Positions 48,701 through 57,048 of a DNA stretch of 64,000 nucleotides are shown one piece after another; within the stretch, counting starts at the first letter, position 1; each line of letters starts with the position of its first letter. A program made the translations under genes and the position numbers. Source of the stretch: Anaeramoeba ignava (Eukaryota; Metamonada; Anaeramoebidae); NCBI GenBank assembly GCA_028826165.1, contig JAPDFW010000115.1:118564-182563 (forward strand). The letters run 5' to 3'. Under the pieces are notes generated by a model. It saw nothing but the letters and a program-made list of their open reading frames with translations. It ran no database searches and was not told the origin of the DNA.

Positions 48701-49544
48701 TTTGTTCTTCATTCCAATTTGCTTCATTATATCTGTAAATAAATGCTTGTTCTCCAGAATCAGCACCAACAACAAGAACATCTCCATCAACTGAAACGCT
48801 TATTCCAAAATCTGACCATCCAGGTCCACTTAAAACTTGTTCTTGATTCCAAATTGATCCATCGTATCTGTAAATATATGCTTGATCTGAACCAGAAGCT
48901 CCAACAACAGTGACATTATCATAAACCGAAACACTTATTCCAAAACTGAAAACTGAACCTTCGTTGATATTTTGATCAAGATTCCAATCTGTCCCATTAT
49001 ATCTGTAAATGAATACTTGTCTTCCTTCATCAGTCCCAATAGCAGTAACATTCCCATGAATTGAAACACTCCATCCAAAATTTGTAATCACTTCATTGAG
49101 AAATTTTTCTTCGTTCCAATATGTTCCATTATATCTGTAAATAAATACTTGATTTGCATAATACGCTCCAATAACAGTAACATTTTCATAAACTGAAACA
49201 CTTATTCCAAAGCCTGTATCCGTGGGTGTGGAGAAATTTTGTTCAAGATTAAAATTTGTTCCATTATATCTGTAAATAAATGCTTGATTTTCATGATCAT
49301 CTCCTACAACAAGAACATCTTTATAAACTGAAACAGAAGATCCAAAATATGGTGGACCTATGATTGTATCAAATAAACTCCAAAACCAAGCTTCATCTGG
49401 AGTAGAATAATATCTTGTTGTTCCTGTTAATCTTTCTGTTTCTATTGATGAAATTACTGATGAAATTGTTTTTTGATCAGTTTGAATTGATTGAATTAAG
49501 AAAATATTAAGAATTAAGAAAAAAAAGAAAAGAATTGATTTCAT
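45735..49544 (-). CDS. Type I membrane protein: seven FG-GAP repeats plus fibronectin-like stalk (receptor A)
   Basis: Intronless, 1,269 aa. A signal peptide (SILFFFFLILNIFLIQSI) is followed at residues ~65-365 by seven FG-GAP-like repeats of the form FGxSVSVxGxVxVVGAxxxxQVFIYRYNG. Seven is the number that closes an integrin-alpha-type beta-propeller. The stalk has cysteine-paired fibronectin-III-like domains. It includes three nearly identical 185-residue blocks (555-bp period) starting APTIYETISKIEEIEFNFTK, rich in N-x-S/T sites. A transmembrane helix (ALGVVIPILVISAIIIGVIL) and a short basic tail ending ELELDLDI close the protein. It looks like a cell-surface adhesion or recognition receptor. 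The ligand is unknown and integrin homology is architectural only. Paralogue B lies directly upstream. Confidence 0.85.
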   Translation of the reverse strand: MKSILFFFFLILNIFLIQSIQTDQKTISSVISSIETERLTGTTRYYSTPDEAWFWSLFDTIIGPPYFGSSVSVYKDVLVVGDDHENQAFIYRYNGTNFNLEQNFSTPTDTGFGISVSVYENVTVIGAYYANQVFIYRYNGTYWNEEKFLNEVITNFGWSVSIHGNVTAIGTDEGRQVFIYRYNGTDWNLDQNINEGSVFSFGISVSVYDNVTVVGASGSDQAYIYRYDGSIWNQEQVLSGPGWSDFGISVSVDGDVLVVGADSGEQAFIYRYNEANWNEEQILTGPSSSSFGWSVSVYGDVIGVGAYDTKQAFVYRYNGTIWNEEQNLTQSSSDFGISVSIYGNFTVVGTQWTNKAFVYEAFLIPQVNIVNCSSLFSSFDCYWDEIQIPNLIYQINYGYDWIDIDSPILEDGNVYYQQFNSSTYDNITGNEYYPIQIKACGNATMICGEPSSFVNLTTKIDSVNDFQLSNPSNYSINVTWNYPNVQINGGIAHLDHYNLSYLTQSQPDLISFISVDNSSLDYLLNNLECGNDYNISICGCRTHECEGDDKGEIVESSISLIFGEVTSLTCSISNTIDINCNWNQPINCSIPSYYNFTYQSISQNDSGNYQPTSTNQQFTAQFPNQEYQINVSACDSNDKCGYISTISVTTDNLTAPTIYETISKIEEIEFNFTKLTNANNYSISLDNGTNWQKFTSLDLSGNEAIGIISGISGNIEYNISIRGCVDLNCETPYLGLPSSINPTRAKLGNITSLNCSSLINGFECSWDSLILSSGLKAYSFNYNSTSICLTNLTTDYSVTGLQGEEYYEISIYSSADLNCSFNEYSGINSTTSITTDILPAPTIYETISKIEEIEFNFTKLTNANNYSISLDNGTNWQKFTSLDLSGNEVIGIISGISGNIEYNISIRGCSDLNCETPCLGLPSSINPARAKLGNITSLNCSSLINGFECSWDSLILSSGLKAYSFNYNSTSICLTNLTTDYSVTGLQGEEYYEISIYSSADLNCSFNEYSGINSTTSITTDILPAPTIYETISKIEEIEFNFTKLTNANNYSISLDNGTNWQKFTSLDLSGNEAIGTISGISGNIEYNISIRGCSDLNCETPCLGLPSSINPTRAKLGNITSLNCNSLINGFECSWNSLILSSGLKAYSFNYNSTSICLTNLTTDYSVTGLQGGEYYEISIYSSADLNCSFNEYSGINSTTSITISSPNQASDNSTNTTAIALGVVIPILVISAIIIGVILYKKKKRNKSKNPRKKIKEAQELELDLDI

Positions 49545-50100
49545 TGTTTTGTTTTTATTGTTTTTTTCCTATTTGTTTTTTTTTTTGATTAAAAAAGGAA
49601 TTAGATTTAATATAATTATTATTGTTTCTTCTTTTTTGAGTTTTTTTTTTTAAAGTAAATTAGATTTTTTTTTCTTACTTTTTTAATTGAAAAAAAAAAC
49701 ACTCGTATTAAATGAAAATAGAAAATGAAAAAGAAAAATGATCGATTCTTTTATTTTTTAATTTAAAAAAAAAATTTTTTTTTTCTTTTTATTCCTTTTT
49801 TTTTTAATTTAAAAATAATAATTAAAATGAAAATAAAAATAAAAATAAAATAGGGGATCTAATTTATTAAAGAAAAAATTAATTATTTCTTTTTTGCTAT
49901 TTTGGAAATAAACAATTTAAATTTAATTTTAAAAACAGATCTTATTTATTAATTAAAATGAAAAGCTTTTTTTTTTGGTTCAAATCTTCAAAAGATCAAA
50001 TTTAAATTTAAATTTAAAAAATAAAATTTCAGTTATTAATTAAATTAAAAACAGATCTTATTTATTAATTAAAAAAAAAATTTTAATTTTGATTTTGATT
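49545..50100. other. Spacer upstream of receptor A (duplicated sequence)
   Basis: AT-rich promoter-like sequence. Its first 250 bp closely match 54751-54990 upstream of receptor B, including AGATTTTTTTTTCTTACTTTTTTAATTG and ACACTCGT. It belongs to the segmental duplication. No gene is visible. Confidence 0.7.
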
Positions 50101-50709
50101 TTAATTATTAAATTTATTAATTAATAAATCAAATAAATTTGGATTTGTTTGATTTAATTGAAAATAATCAATTCCAATTTTAATTTCATCAATAATTTCT
50201 TGTGTAATTTGAATTTCATTTTTAATTTGATTTGAATAAATCCAATATTCAAATATTTGAAATGATTTATTACTTAATTCACTATAATCTGTAACTTTAT
50301 TAGAAGTATCATTTGTTACAGATAAAAACATTCCTCGATATAATTCATTTCTCATTATTAATATTAATTTAGGAAATTTATATTGTTTTTCTTTTCTTTC
50401 AATAATAAAATCTTTTTCATTTTCATTTTCATTTAAATAAATTCTTTTAATTGTTTCTTCAATTTTTTCATTTGAATTTATAATTTCTTTAATTTCAGAA
50501 TATAACTTTAGATTTATTTTGGAATTATTTGAATAAATCATTTCAAATATTTGATTTGATTCTTTAATTGATTTTTTTGAAATAATTTCTTGAAGTTTTT
50601 CAATTTGATTTTGATTTTGATTTAATCTATATTTCAATATTAATTTATGAGTTTCAATTATTTCTCCATTTTCGGTTTTAAATGAAATATTACAAAATTC
50701 TTTTCTTCC
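50101..50709 (-). pseudogene. Truncated BTB-domain remnant of a duplicated RCC1-BTB gene
   Basis: It encodes the C-terminal ~200 residues of the RCC1-BTB protein at 55242-57002 with few differences (RKEFCNISFKTENGEIIETH against RKEFCDISFKTENEEIIEAH). Similarity stops abruptly near 50709 at a poly-T/poly-A tract, so all RCC1 repeats and the normal start are missing. The first ATG (50637) lies inside the BTB fold. It is probably non-functional. Its frame is still open, so a recent truncation or an expressed BTB fragment cannot be excluded. Confidence 0.8.
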
Positions 50710-50943
50710 AAGAAAAAAAAAATGAAAAAGAAAAAATGTTTGAAATTGATTTTTGTTTTTGGAATTTTGAAAAAAAAAAAGGGAAAAAAAAGGAATGAAA
50801 GAAAAAAGAAGGAAATTGAATTTGATTTAGATTTTGAAATTGAAATTGAATTTAAATTTTGAAATTGAAATTAAAATTGGAATTGAAATCAAAATTTAAA
50901 TTTGAATTTAAATTTGAATTTTGAATTTAAATTTGAATTTGAA

Positions 50944-53900
50944 TTAAATATCTAAATCAAGTTCAAGTTCTTGTGCTTCTTTGATTTTTTTTCTTGGATT
51001 TTTGGATTTGTTTCTTTTTTTCTTCTTATATAGAATAACTCCAATAATAATTGCTGAAATAACAAGAATAGGAATAACTACTCCAAGTGCTATTGCTGTT
51101 GTGTTTGTTGAATTATCACTTGCTTGATTTGGAGATGATATTGTAATTGATGTTGTTGAATTAATTCCTGAATATTCATTAAATGAACAATTTAAATCAG
51201 CTGATGAATAAATTGAAATTTCATAATATTCTCCTTCATTTAACCCTGTAACTGAATAATCTGTTGTTAAATTTGTTAAACAAATTGAAGTTGAATTATA
51301 ATTGAATGAATATGCTTTTAATCCACTTGATAAAATTAATGAATCCCAACTACATTCAAATCCATTAATTAATGAATTACAATTTAATGAAGTAATATTT
51401 CCTAATTTGGCTCTTGTTGGATTAATTGAACTAGGTAATCCTAAACATGGTGTTTCACAATTCAAATCTGAACATCCTCGAATTGAAATATTATATTCAA
51501 TATTTCCTGATATTCCACTTATAGTTCCAATAGCTTCATTTCCACTTAAATCAAGAGATGTAAACTTTTGCCAATTTGTTCCATTATCAAGTGAAATTGA
51601 ATAATTATTAGCATTTGTTAATTTTGTGAAATTAAATTCAATTTCTTCAATTTTGGAAATTGTTTCATAAATTGTTGGAGCTGGTAAAATATCAGTTGTA
51701 ACTGAAATTGTTGAATTAATTCCTGAATATTCATTAAATGAACAATTTAAATCAGCTGATGAATAAATTGAAATTTCATAATATTCTTCTCCTTGTAACC
51801 CTGAAACTGAATAAATTGTTGTTAAATTTGTTAAACAAATTGAAGTTGAATTATAATTGAATGAATATGCTTTTAATCCACTTGATAAAATTAATGAATC
51901 CCAACTACATTCAAATCCATTAATTAATGAAGAACAATTTAATGAAGTAATATTTCCTAATTTAGCTCTTGCTGGATTAATTGAACTAGGTAATCCTAAA
52001 CATGGTGTTTCACAATTCAAATCTGAACATCCTCGAATTGAAATATTATATTCAATATTTCCTGATATTCCACTTATGATTCCAATAGCTTCATTTCCAC
52101 TTAAATCAAGAGATGTAAACTTTTGCCAATTTGTTCCATTATCAAGTGAAATTGAATAATTATTAGCATTTGTTAATTTTGTGAAATTAAATTCAATTTC
52201 TTCAATTTTAGAAATTGTTTCATAAATTGTTGGAGCTGGTAAAATATCAGTTGTAATTGATGTTGTTGAATTAATTCCTGAATATTCATTAAATGAACAA
52301 TTTAAATCAGCTGATGAATAAATTGAAATTTCATAATATTCTTCTCCTTGTAACCCTGTAACTGAATAATCTGTTGTTAAATTTGTTAAACAAATTGAAG
52401 TTGAATTATAATTAAATGAATATGCTTTTAATCCACTTGATAAAATTAATGAATCCCAACTACATTCAAATCCATTAATTAATGAATTACAATTTAATGA
52501 AGTAATATTTCCTAATTTAGCTCTTGTTGGATTAATTGAACTAGGTAATCCTAAATATGGAGTTTCACAATTTAAATCAACACATCCTCGAATTGAAATA
52601 TTATATTCAATATTTCCTGATATTCCACTTATGATTCCAATAGCTTCATTTCCACTTAAATCAAGAGATGTAAACTTTTGCCAATTTGTTCCATTATCAA
52701 GTGAAATTGAATAATTATTTGCATTTGTTAATTTTGTGAAATTAAATTCAATTTCTTCAATTTTGGAAATTGTTTCATAAATTGTTGGAGCTGTTAAATT
52801 ATCAGTTGTAACTGAAATTGTTGAAATATATCCACATTTATCATTTGAATCACATGCCGATACATTGATTTGATATTCTTGATTTGGGAATTGAGCTGTA
52901 AATTGTTGATTTGTTGAAGTTGGTTGATAATTTCCAGAATCATTTTGAGAAATTGATTGATAAGTTAAATTATAATAAGATGGAATTGAACAATTAATTG
53001 GTTGATTCCAATTACAATTAATATCTATTGTATTTGAAATTGAACATGTTAAACTTGTAACTTCTCCAAATATTAATGAAATTGATGATTCAACAATTTC
53101 TCCTTTATCATCTCCTTCACATTCATGTGTTCTACATCCACAAATTGAAATATTATAATCATTCCCACATTCTAAATTATTCAAAAGATAATCAAGTGAA
53201 GAATTATCAACTGAAATGAAAGATATTAAATCAGGTTGAGATTGAGTGAGATAAGAAAGATTATAATGATCAAGATGAGCAATTCCTCCATTGATCTGAA
53301 CATTTGGATAATTCCAAGTAACATTAATTGAATAATTTGAAGGATTTGATAATTGGAAATCATTTACAGAATCAATTTTTGTTGTTAAATTAACAAAAGA
53401 AGAAGGTTCACCACATATCATCGTTGCATTACCACAAGCTTTGATTTGAATTGGATAATATTCATTTCCTGTAATATTATCATAAGTTGAAGAATTAAAT
53501 TGTTGATAATAAACATTCCCATCTTCAAGAATTGGAGAATCAATATCAATCCAATCATATCCATAATTGATTTGATAAATCAAAGTTAAAGAAAATTCAA
53601 TTTCATCCCAATAACAATCAAATGATGAAAACAAAGATGAACAATTAACAATATTAACTTGAGGAATTAAAAAAGCTTCATAAACAAATACTTGATTTTG
53701 ATCATACGTTCCAACAACAGTAAAATTCCCATAAATTGAAACATAATTTCCAAATTCTGAAACAGAAGGTTCATTGAAAATTTCTTCTTGATTCCAAATT
53801 GTTCCATTATATCTGTAAACAAATGCTTGTTTTCCAGTAAAAGTTCCAACAATAAGAACATCTCCATAAACCGAATTAGAATAACCAAAATCTGTATCTG

Positions 53901-54750
53901 ATTTACTCAAAATTTGTTCTTGATTCCAAACTGATCCATTATATCTGTAAACAAATGTTTCATTTTGATCATAAGCCCCAACAAGAAGAACATCTTCATC
54001 AATTGAAAGACTTATTCCAAAACTTATAGGTGATTCAGTCAAATTTTGTTCTAGATTCCAATATGTTCCATTGTATCTGTAAATAAATACTTGATTTTGA
54101 CCATAAGTCCCAACAACAGTAACATTCCCAGAAACTGAAACACTTATTCCAAAACCGAAAATTGAACCTTCAATGATATTTTGATCAAGATTCCAATCTG
54201 TCCCATTATATCTGTAAATGGATACTTGATTTGCATTAGGATCTCCAACAACAATAACATTCCCAGAAACTGAAATAGCCGATCCAAAAGTTGGAGTTGC
54301 TTGACTTAAAACTTGTTCTTGATTCCAAATTGATCCATTATATCTGTAAACAAAAACTTGGCTTGTATCAGAATTACCAACAACAGTAACATTCCCAGAA
54401 ACTGAAACAGAAGATCCAAAATTTGAAACTGATTCAGTTAAATTTTGTTCAAGATTAAAATTTGTTCCATTATATCTGTAAATAAATGTTTGATTTGCTT
54501 GACATGCACCAATAACAAGAACATCTCCAGAAATTGAAACAGAAGATCCAAAATTTCCTGAACCTGAAAAATTATCAAATAAATTCCAAAACCAACCTTC
54601 ATCTGGAGTAGAATAATATCTTGTTGTTCCTGTTAATCTTTCTGTTTCTATTGATGAAATTACTGATGAAATTGTTTTTTGATCAGTTTGAATTGATTGA
54701 ATTAAGAAAATATTAAGAATTAAGAAAAAAAAGAAAAGAATTGATTTCAT
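50944..54750 (-). CDS. Type I membrane protein: seven FG-GAP repeats plus fibronectin-like stalk (receptor B)
   Basis: Intronless, 1,268 aa, with the same layout as receptor A: signal peptide, seven FG-GAP-like repeats, cysteine-paired fibronectin-like stalk with three 185-residue blocks, transmembrane helix and basic tail. The first ~50 residues and everything after IPQVNIVNCSSLF are almost identical to A (about 15 differences by eye over ~900 residues). The propeller differs at many positions, especially the four-residue loop after VVG in every blade (for example ACQAN against DDHEN in blade 1). This variable-head, constant-stalk pattern suggests homogenisation of the stalk and divergence of the ligand-facing head. 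Function is inferred only. Confidence 0.85.
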   Translation of the reverse strand: MKSILFFFFLILNIFLIQSIQTDQKTISSVISSIETERLTGTTRYYSTPDEGWFWNLFDNFSGSGNFGSSVSISGDVLVIGACQANQTFIYRYNGTNFNLEQNLTESVSNFGSSVSVSGNVTVVGNSDTSQVFVYRYNGSIWNQEQVLSQATPTFGSAISVSGNVIVVGDPNANQVSIYRYNGTDWNLDQNIIEGSIFGFGISVSVSGNVTVVGTYGQNQVFIYRYNGTYWNLEQNLTESPISFGISLSIDEDVLLVGAYDQNETFVYRYNGSVWNQEQILSKSDTDFGYSNSVYGDVLIVGTFTGKQAFVYRYNGTIWNQEEIFNEPSVSEFGNYVSIYGNFTVVGTYDQNQVFVYEAFLIPQVNIVNCSSLFSSFDCYWDEIEFSLTLIYQINYGYDWIDIDSPILEDGNVYYQQFNSSTYDNITGNEYYPIQIKACGNATMICGEPSSFVNLTTKIDSVNDFQLSNPSNYSINVTWNYPNVQINGGIAHLDHYNLSYLTQSQPDLISFISVDNSSLDYLLNNLECGNDYNISICGCRTHECEGDDKGEIVESSISLIFGEVTSLTCSISNTIDINCNWNQPINCSIPSYYNLTYQSISQNDSGNYQPTSTNQQFTAQFPNQEYQINVSACDSNDKCGYISTISVTTDNLTAPTIYETISKIEEIEFNFTKLTNANNYSISLDNGTNWQKFTSLDLSGNEAIGIISGISGNIEYNISIRGCVDLNCETPYLGLPSSINPTRAKLGNITSLNCNSLINGFECSWDSLILSSGLKAYSFNYNSTSICLTNLTTDYSVTGLQGEEYYEISIYSSADLNCSFNEYSGINSTTSITTDILPAPTIYETISKIEEIEFNFTKLTNANNYSISLDNGTNWQKFTSLDLSGNEAIGIISGISGNIEYNISIRGCSDLNCETPCLGLPSSINPARAKLGNITSLNCSSLINGFECSWDSLILSSGLKAYSFNYNSTSICLTNLTTIYSVSGLQGEEYYEISIYSSADLNCSFNEYSGINSTISVTTDILPAPTIYETISKIEEIEFNFTKLTNANNYSISLDNGTNWQKFTSLDLSGNEAIGTISGISGNIEYNISIRGCSDLNCETPCLGLPSSINPTRAKLGNITSLNCNSLINGFECSWDSLILSSGLKAYSFNYNSTSICLTNLTTDYSVTGLNEGEYYEISIYSSADLNCSFNEYSGINSTTSITISSPNQASDNSTNTTAIALGVVIPILVISAIIIGVILYKKKKRNKSKNPRKKIKEAQELELDLDI

Positions 54751-55241
54751 TGTTTTGTTTTTATTGTTTTTTTCCTAATTGTTTTTTTTTTTGATTAAAA
54801 AAGGAATTAGATTTAATATAATTATTATTTCTTCTTTTTTGAGTTTTTTTTTTTAAAGTAAATTAGATTTTTTTTTCTTACTTTTTTAATTGAAAAAAAA
54901 AACACTCGTGTCAAATGAAAATAGAAAAATGAAAAAGAAAAATGATCGATTCTTTTATTTTTAATTTAAAAATTTTTCTTTTTATTCCTTTTTTTTAAAA
55001 ATAAAAATTAAAAGAAAATAAATTAAAAATAAAAAGAATAAATTAAAAGAAAAATTAAATTTCTTTTTGCTATTTTGAAATAAACAATTTAAAAATAAAG
55101 TAGTTAAAAATAAAGTAGAAATTAAAATGAAATTAAGATTAAAAAAGATAAATTAATTAAAAGTAAATTTCAGTTATTAATTAAATTAAAAATAGATCTT
55201 ATTTATTAATTAAAAAAAAAATTTTAATTTTGATTTTGATT
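54751..55241. other. Spacer upstream of receptor B
   Basis: AT-rich. The first half matches the spacer upstream of receptor A and the last ~100 bp match 50000-50100, so the duplication is continuous here. No gene is visible. Confidence 0.6.
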
Positions 55242-57002
55242 TTAATTATTAAATTTGTTAATTAATAAATCAAATAAATTTGGATTTGTTTCATTTAATT
55301 GAAAATAATCAATTCCAATTTGAATTTCATCAATAATTTCTTGTGTAATTTGAATTTCATTTTTAATTTGATTTGAATAAATCCAATATTCAAATATTTG
55401 AAATGATTTATTACTTAATTCACTATAATCTGTAACTTTATTAGAAGTATCATTTGTTACAGATAAAAACATTCCTCGATATAATTCACTTCTCATTATT
55501 AATATTAATTTAGGAAATTTATATTGTTTTTCTTTTCTTTCAATAATAAAATCTTTTTCATTTTCATTTTCATTTAAATAAATTCTTTTCATTGTTTCTT
55601 CAATTTTTTCATTTGAATTTATAATTTCTTTAATTTCAGAATATAATTTTGGATTTATTATTCTGTTTGAATAAATCATTTCAAATATTTGATTTGATTC
55701 TTTAATTGATTTTTTTGAAATAATTTCTTGAAGTTTTTCAATTTGATTTTCATCTTGATTTAATCTATATTTCAATATTAATTTATGAGCTTCAATTATT
55801 TCTTCATTTTCGGTTTTAAATGAAATATCACAAAATTCCTTTCTTTCAAATATTTTTATCAAATCTTCTTCAAGATTAGAAAAAGAAGGAGGAGAATAAT
55901 AAAGAAATGATCTGTAATATCCACAAAGAACATGATAATTGGAAATATCTTCATTAAATCTTAATTTAGGAAGTTCAATTTGAATTGGAATTGATTGAAT
56001 ATAGGTATCTCCAGTTCCTAATTGACCAAAATAATTAATTCCAAATCCTATTAATTTTGAATTGTATGTTAAAATCAAAGTATGACCATTTCCAACAGAA
56101 AAATCAAAAATATAATCATTTTCAAATAAAGATGATTTGATTTCAGTAAATTCATTTGTATTTTTATTTTGGCCAAGTCCATTAGAATCATAATGACCAC
56201 ACGAATAAAGTTTTCTTTTTGGATTTTCATCTTCATTTTCAATCAACATTATTAAAAAAGAGTTTCCACATTGAATATCAATTATTTCTCCTTTTGGAAT
56301 ATTTTGGATTTTGGTTAATTTTTGGATTTCTAATTCTTTTCTTGATTCACCTAATCCAAGTTGACCAGAATAATTATAGCCACATCCAAATAATTCTTGA
56401 TTTGAATTTAAAAGAAAAACAAAATGAGAACAATTTCCTGAAAATATTTTAGAAACATTTTTCATCATTAAAATTGGTTTTTCTGTTTCTTCAAGTGTTT
56501 CAGAATCAAAACCAAGTTGACCATATTGATTTGAGCCAATTCCATAAGCATTTTGATTTGAAGTTAATAAATAAATTGAATAAGCACCAGAAACAATATT
56601 TTGAATTATTCTATCATTTGTATCTTCAATTAATGATGAAATATTGATAAATTCTTTTGGATTATTTGTATTAATATCTTTTCCTTTGGCAAATACATTT
56701 CCTTTTATTGTTAAAATAGCTTCATTTTGAACACCAACAGTTACTTTTTGAATATTTTCTTCAATTTGGATTTTTTCAGGATTTTGATTTGAATCTTTTT
56801 CATTTAAATATTCTATTGCTTTTCCATTTTTAAAAAGGAAAATTGTTGAAAATTTGCCTGTTGAAATTTGTTTAATTTGTTTTTCATTTTCATTTTCATT
56901 TTCATTTTCAAATTTAAATTGAATTGGTTTTGTTATTTTATCTGGTTTATTTTTGATAAGAATTGGATATTTATTTCTTCCAAAAAATATAATTTCATTC
57001 AT
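55242..57002 (-). CDS. RCC1-repeat and BTB-domain protein
   Basis: Intronless, 586 aa. The N-terminal ~360 residues hold RCC1-type propeller repeats: AYGIGSNQYGQLGFDSE, LFGCGYNYSGQLGLGES, LYSCGHYDSNGLGQN, and LIGFGINYFGQLGTGD. A C-terminal BTB domain begins at about residue 385 (KEFCDISFKTENEEIIEAHK), with an FPKLILIMRSELYRGMF segment further on. RCC1-BTB proteins commonly act as CUL3 ubiquitin-ligase adaptors or as GTPase regulators; which applies here is unknown. The gene starts 46 bp downstream of the HAP2-like stop codon on the same strand, a very tight spacing for two independent genes. Confidence 0.9.
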   Translation of the reverse strand: MNEIIFFGRNKYPILIKNKPDKITKPIQFKFENENENENEKQIKQISTGKFSTIFLFKNGKAIEYLNEKDSNQNPEKIQIEENIQKVTVGVQNEAILTIKGNVFAKGKDINTNNPKEFINISSLIEDTNDRIIQNIVSGAYSIYLLTSNQNAYGIGSNQYGQLGFDSETLEETEKPILMMKNVSKIFSGNCSHFVFLLNSNQELFGCGYNYSGQLGLGESRKELEIQKLTKIQNIPKGEIIDIQCGNSFLIMLIENEDENPKRKLYSCGHYDSNGLGQNKNTNEFTEIKSSLFENDYIFDFSVGNGHTLILTYNSKLIGFGINYFGQLGTGDTYIQSIPIQIELPKLRFNEDISNYHVLCGYYRSFLYYSPPSFSNLEEDLIKIFERKEFCDISFKTENEEIIEAHKLILKYRLNQDENQIEKLQEIISKKSIKESNQIFEMIYSNRIINPKLYSEIKEIINSNEKIEETMKRIYLNENENEKDFIIERKEKQYKFPKLILIMRSELYRGMFLSVTNDTSNKVTDYSELSNKSFQIFEYWIYSNQIKNEIQITQEIIDEIQIGIDYFQLNETNPNLFDLLINKFNN

Positions 57003-57048
57003 TTTTAAAAAGAAAAAAAATGAAAAAAATAAATTTTGATTTTAAATT

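Larger units (their letters stand above)
45735..57002 (-). repeat. Tandem segmental duplication (receptor + RCC1-BTB unit), offset ~5.2 kb
   Basis: Unit 1 comprises 45735-50709 (receptor A plus truncated BTB). Unit 2 comprises 50944-57002 (receptor B plus intact RCC1-BTB). Receptor starts are 5,206 bp apart, and intergenic flanks match as well as coding sequence. Loss of about 1.1 kb of RCC1 sequence in unit 1 marks the breakpoint near 50710. Confidence 0.85.
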
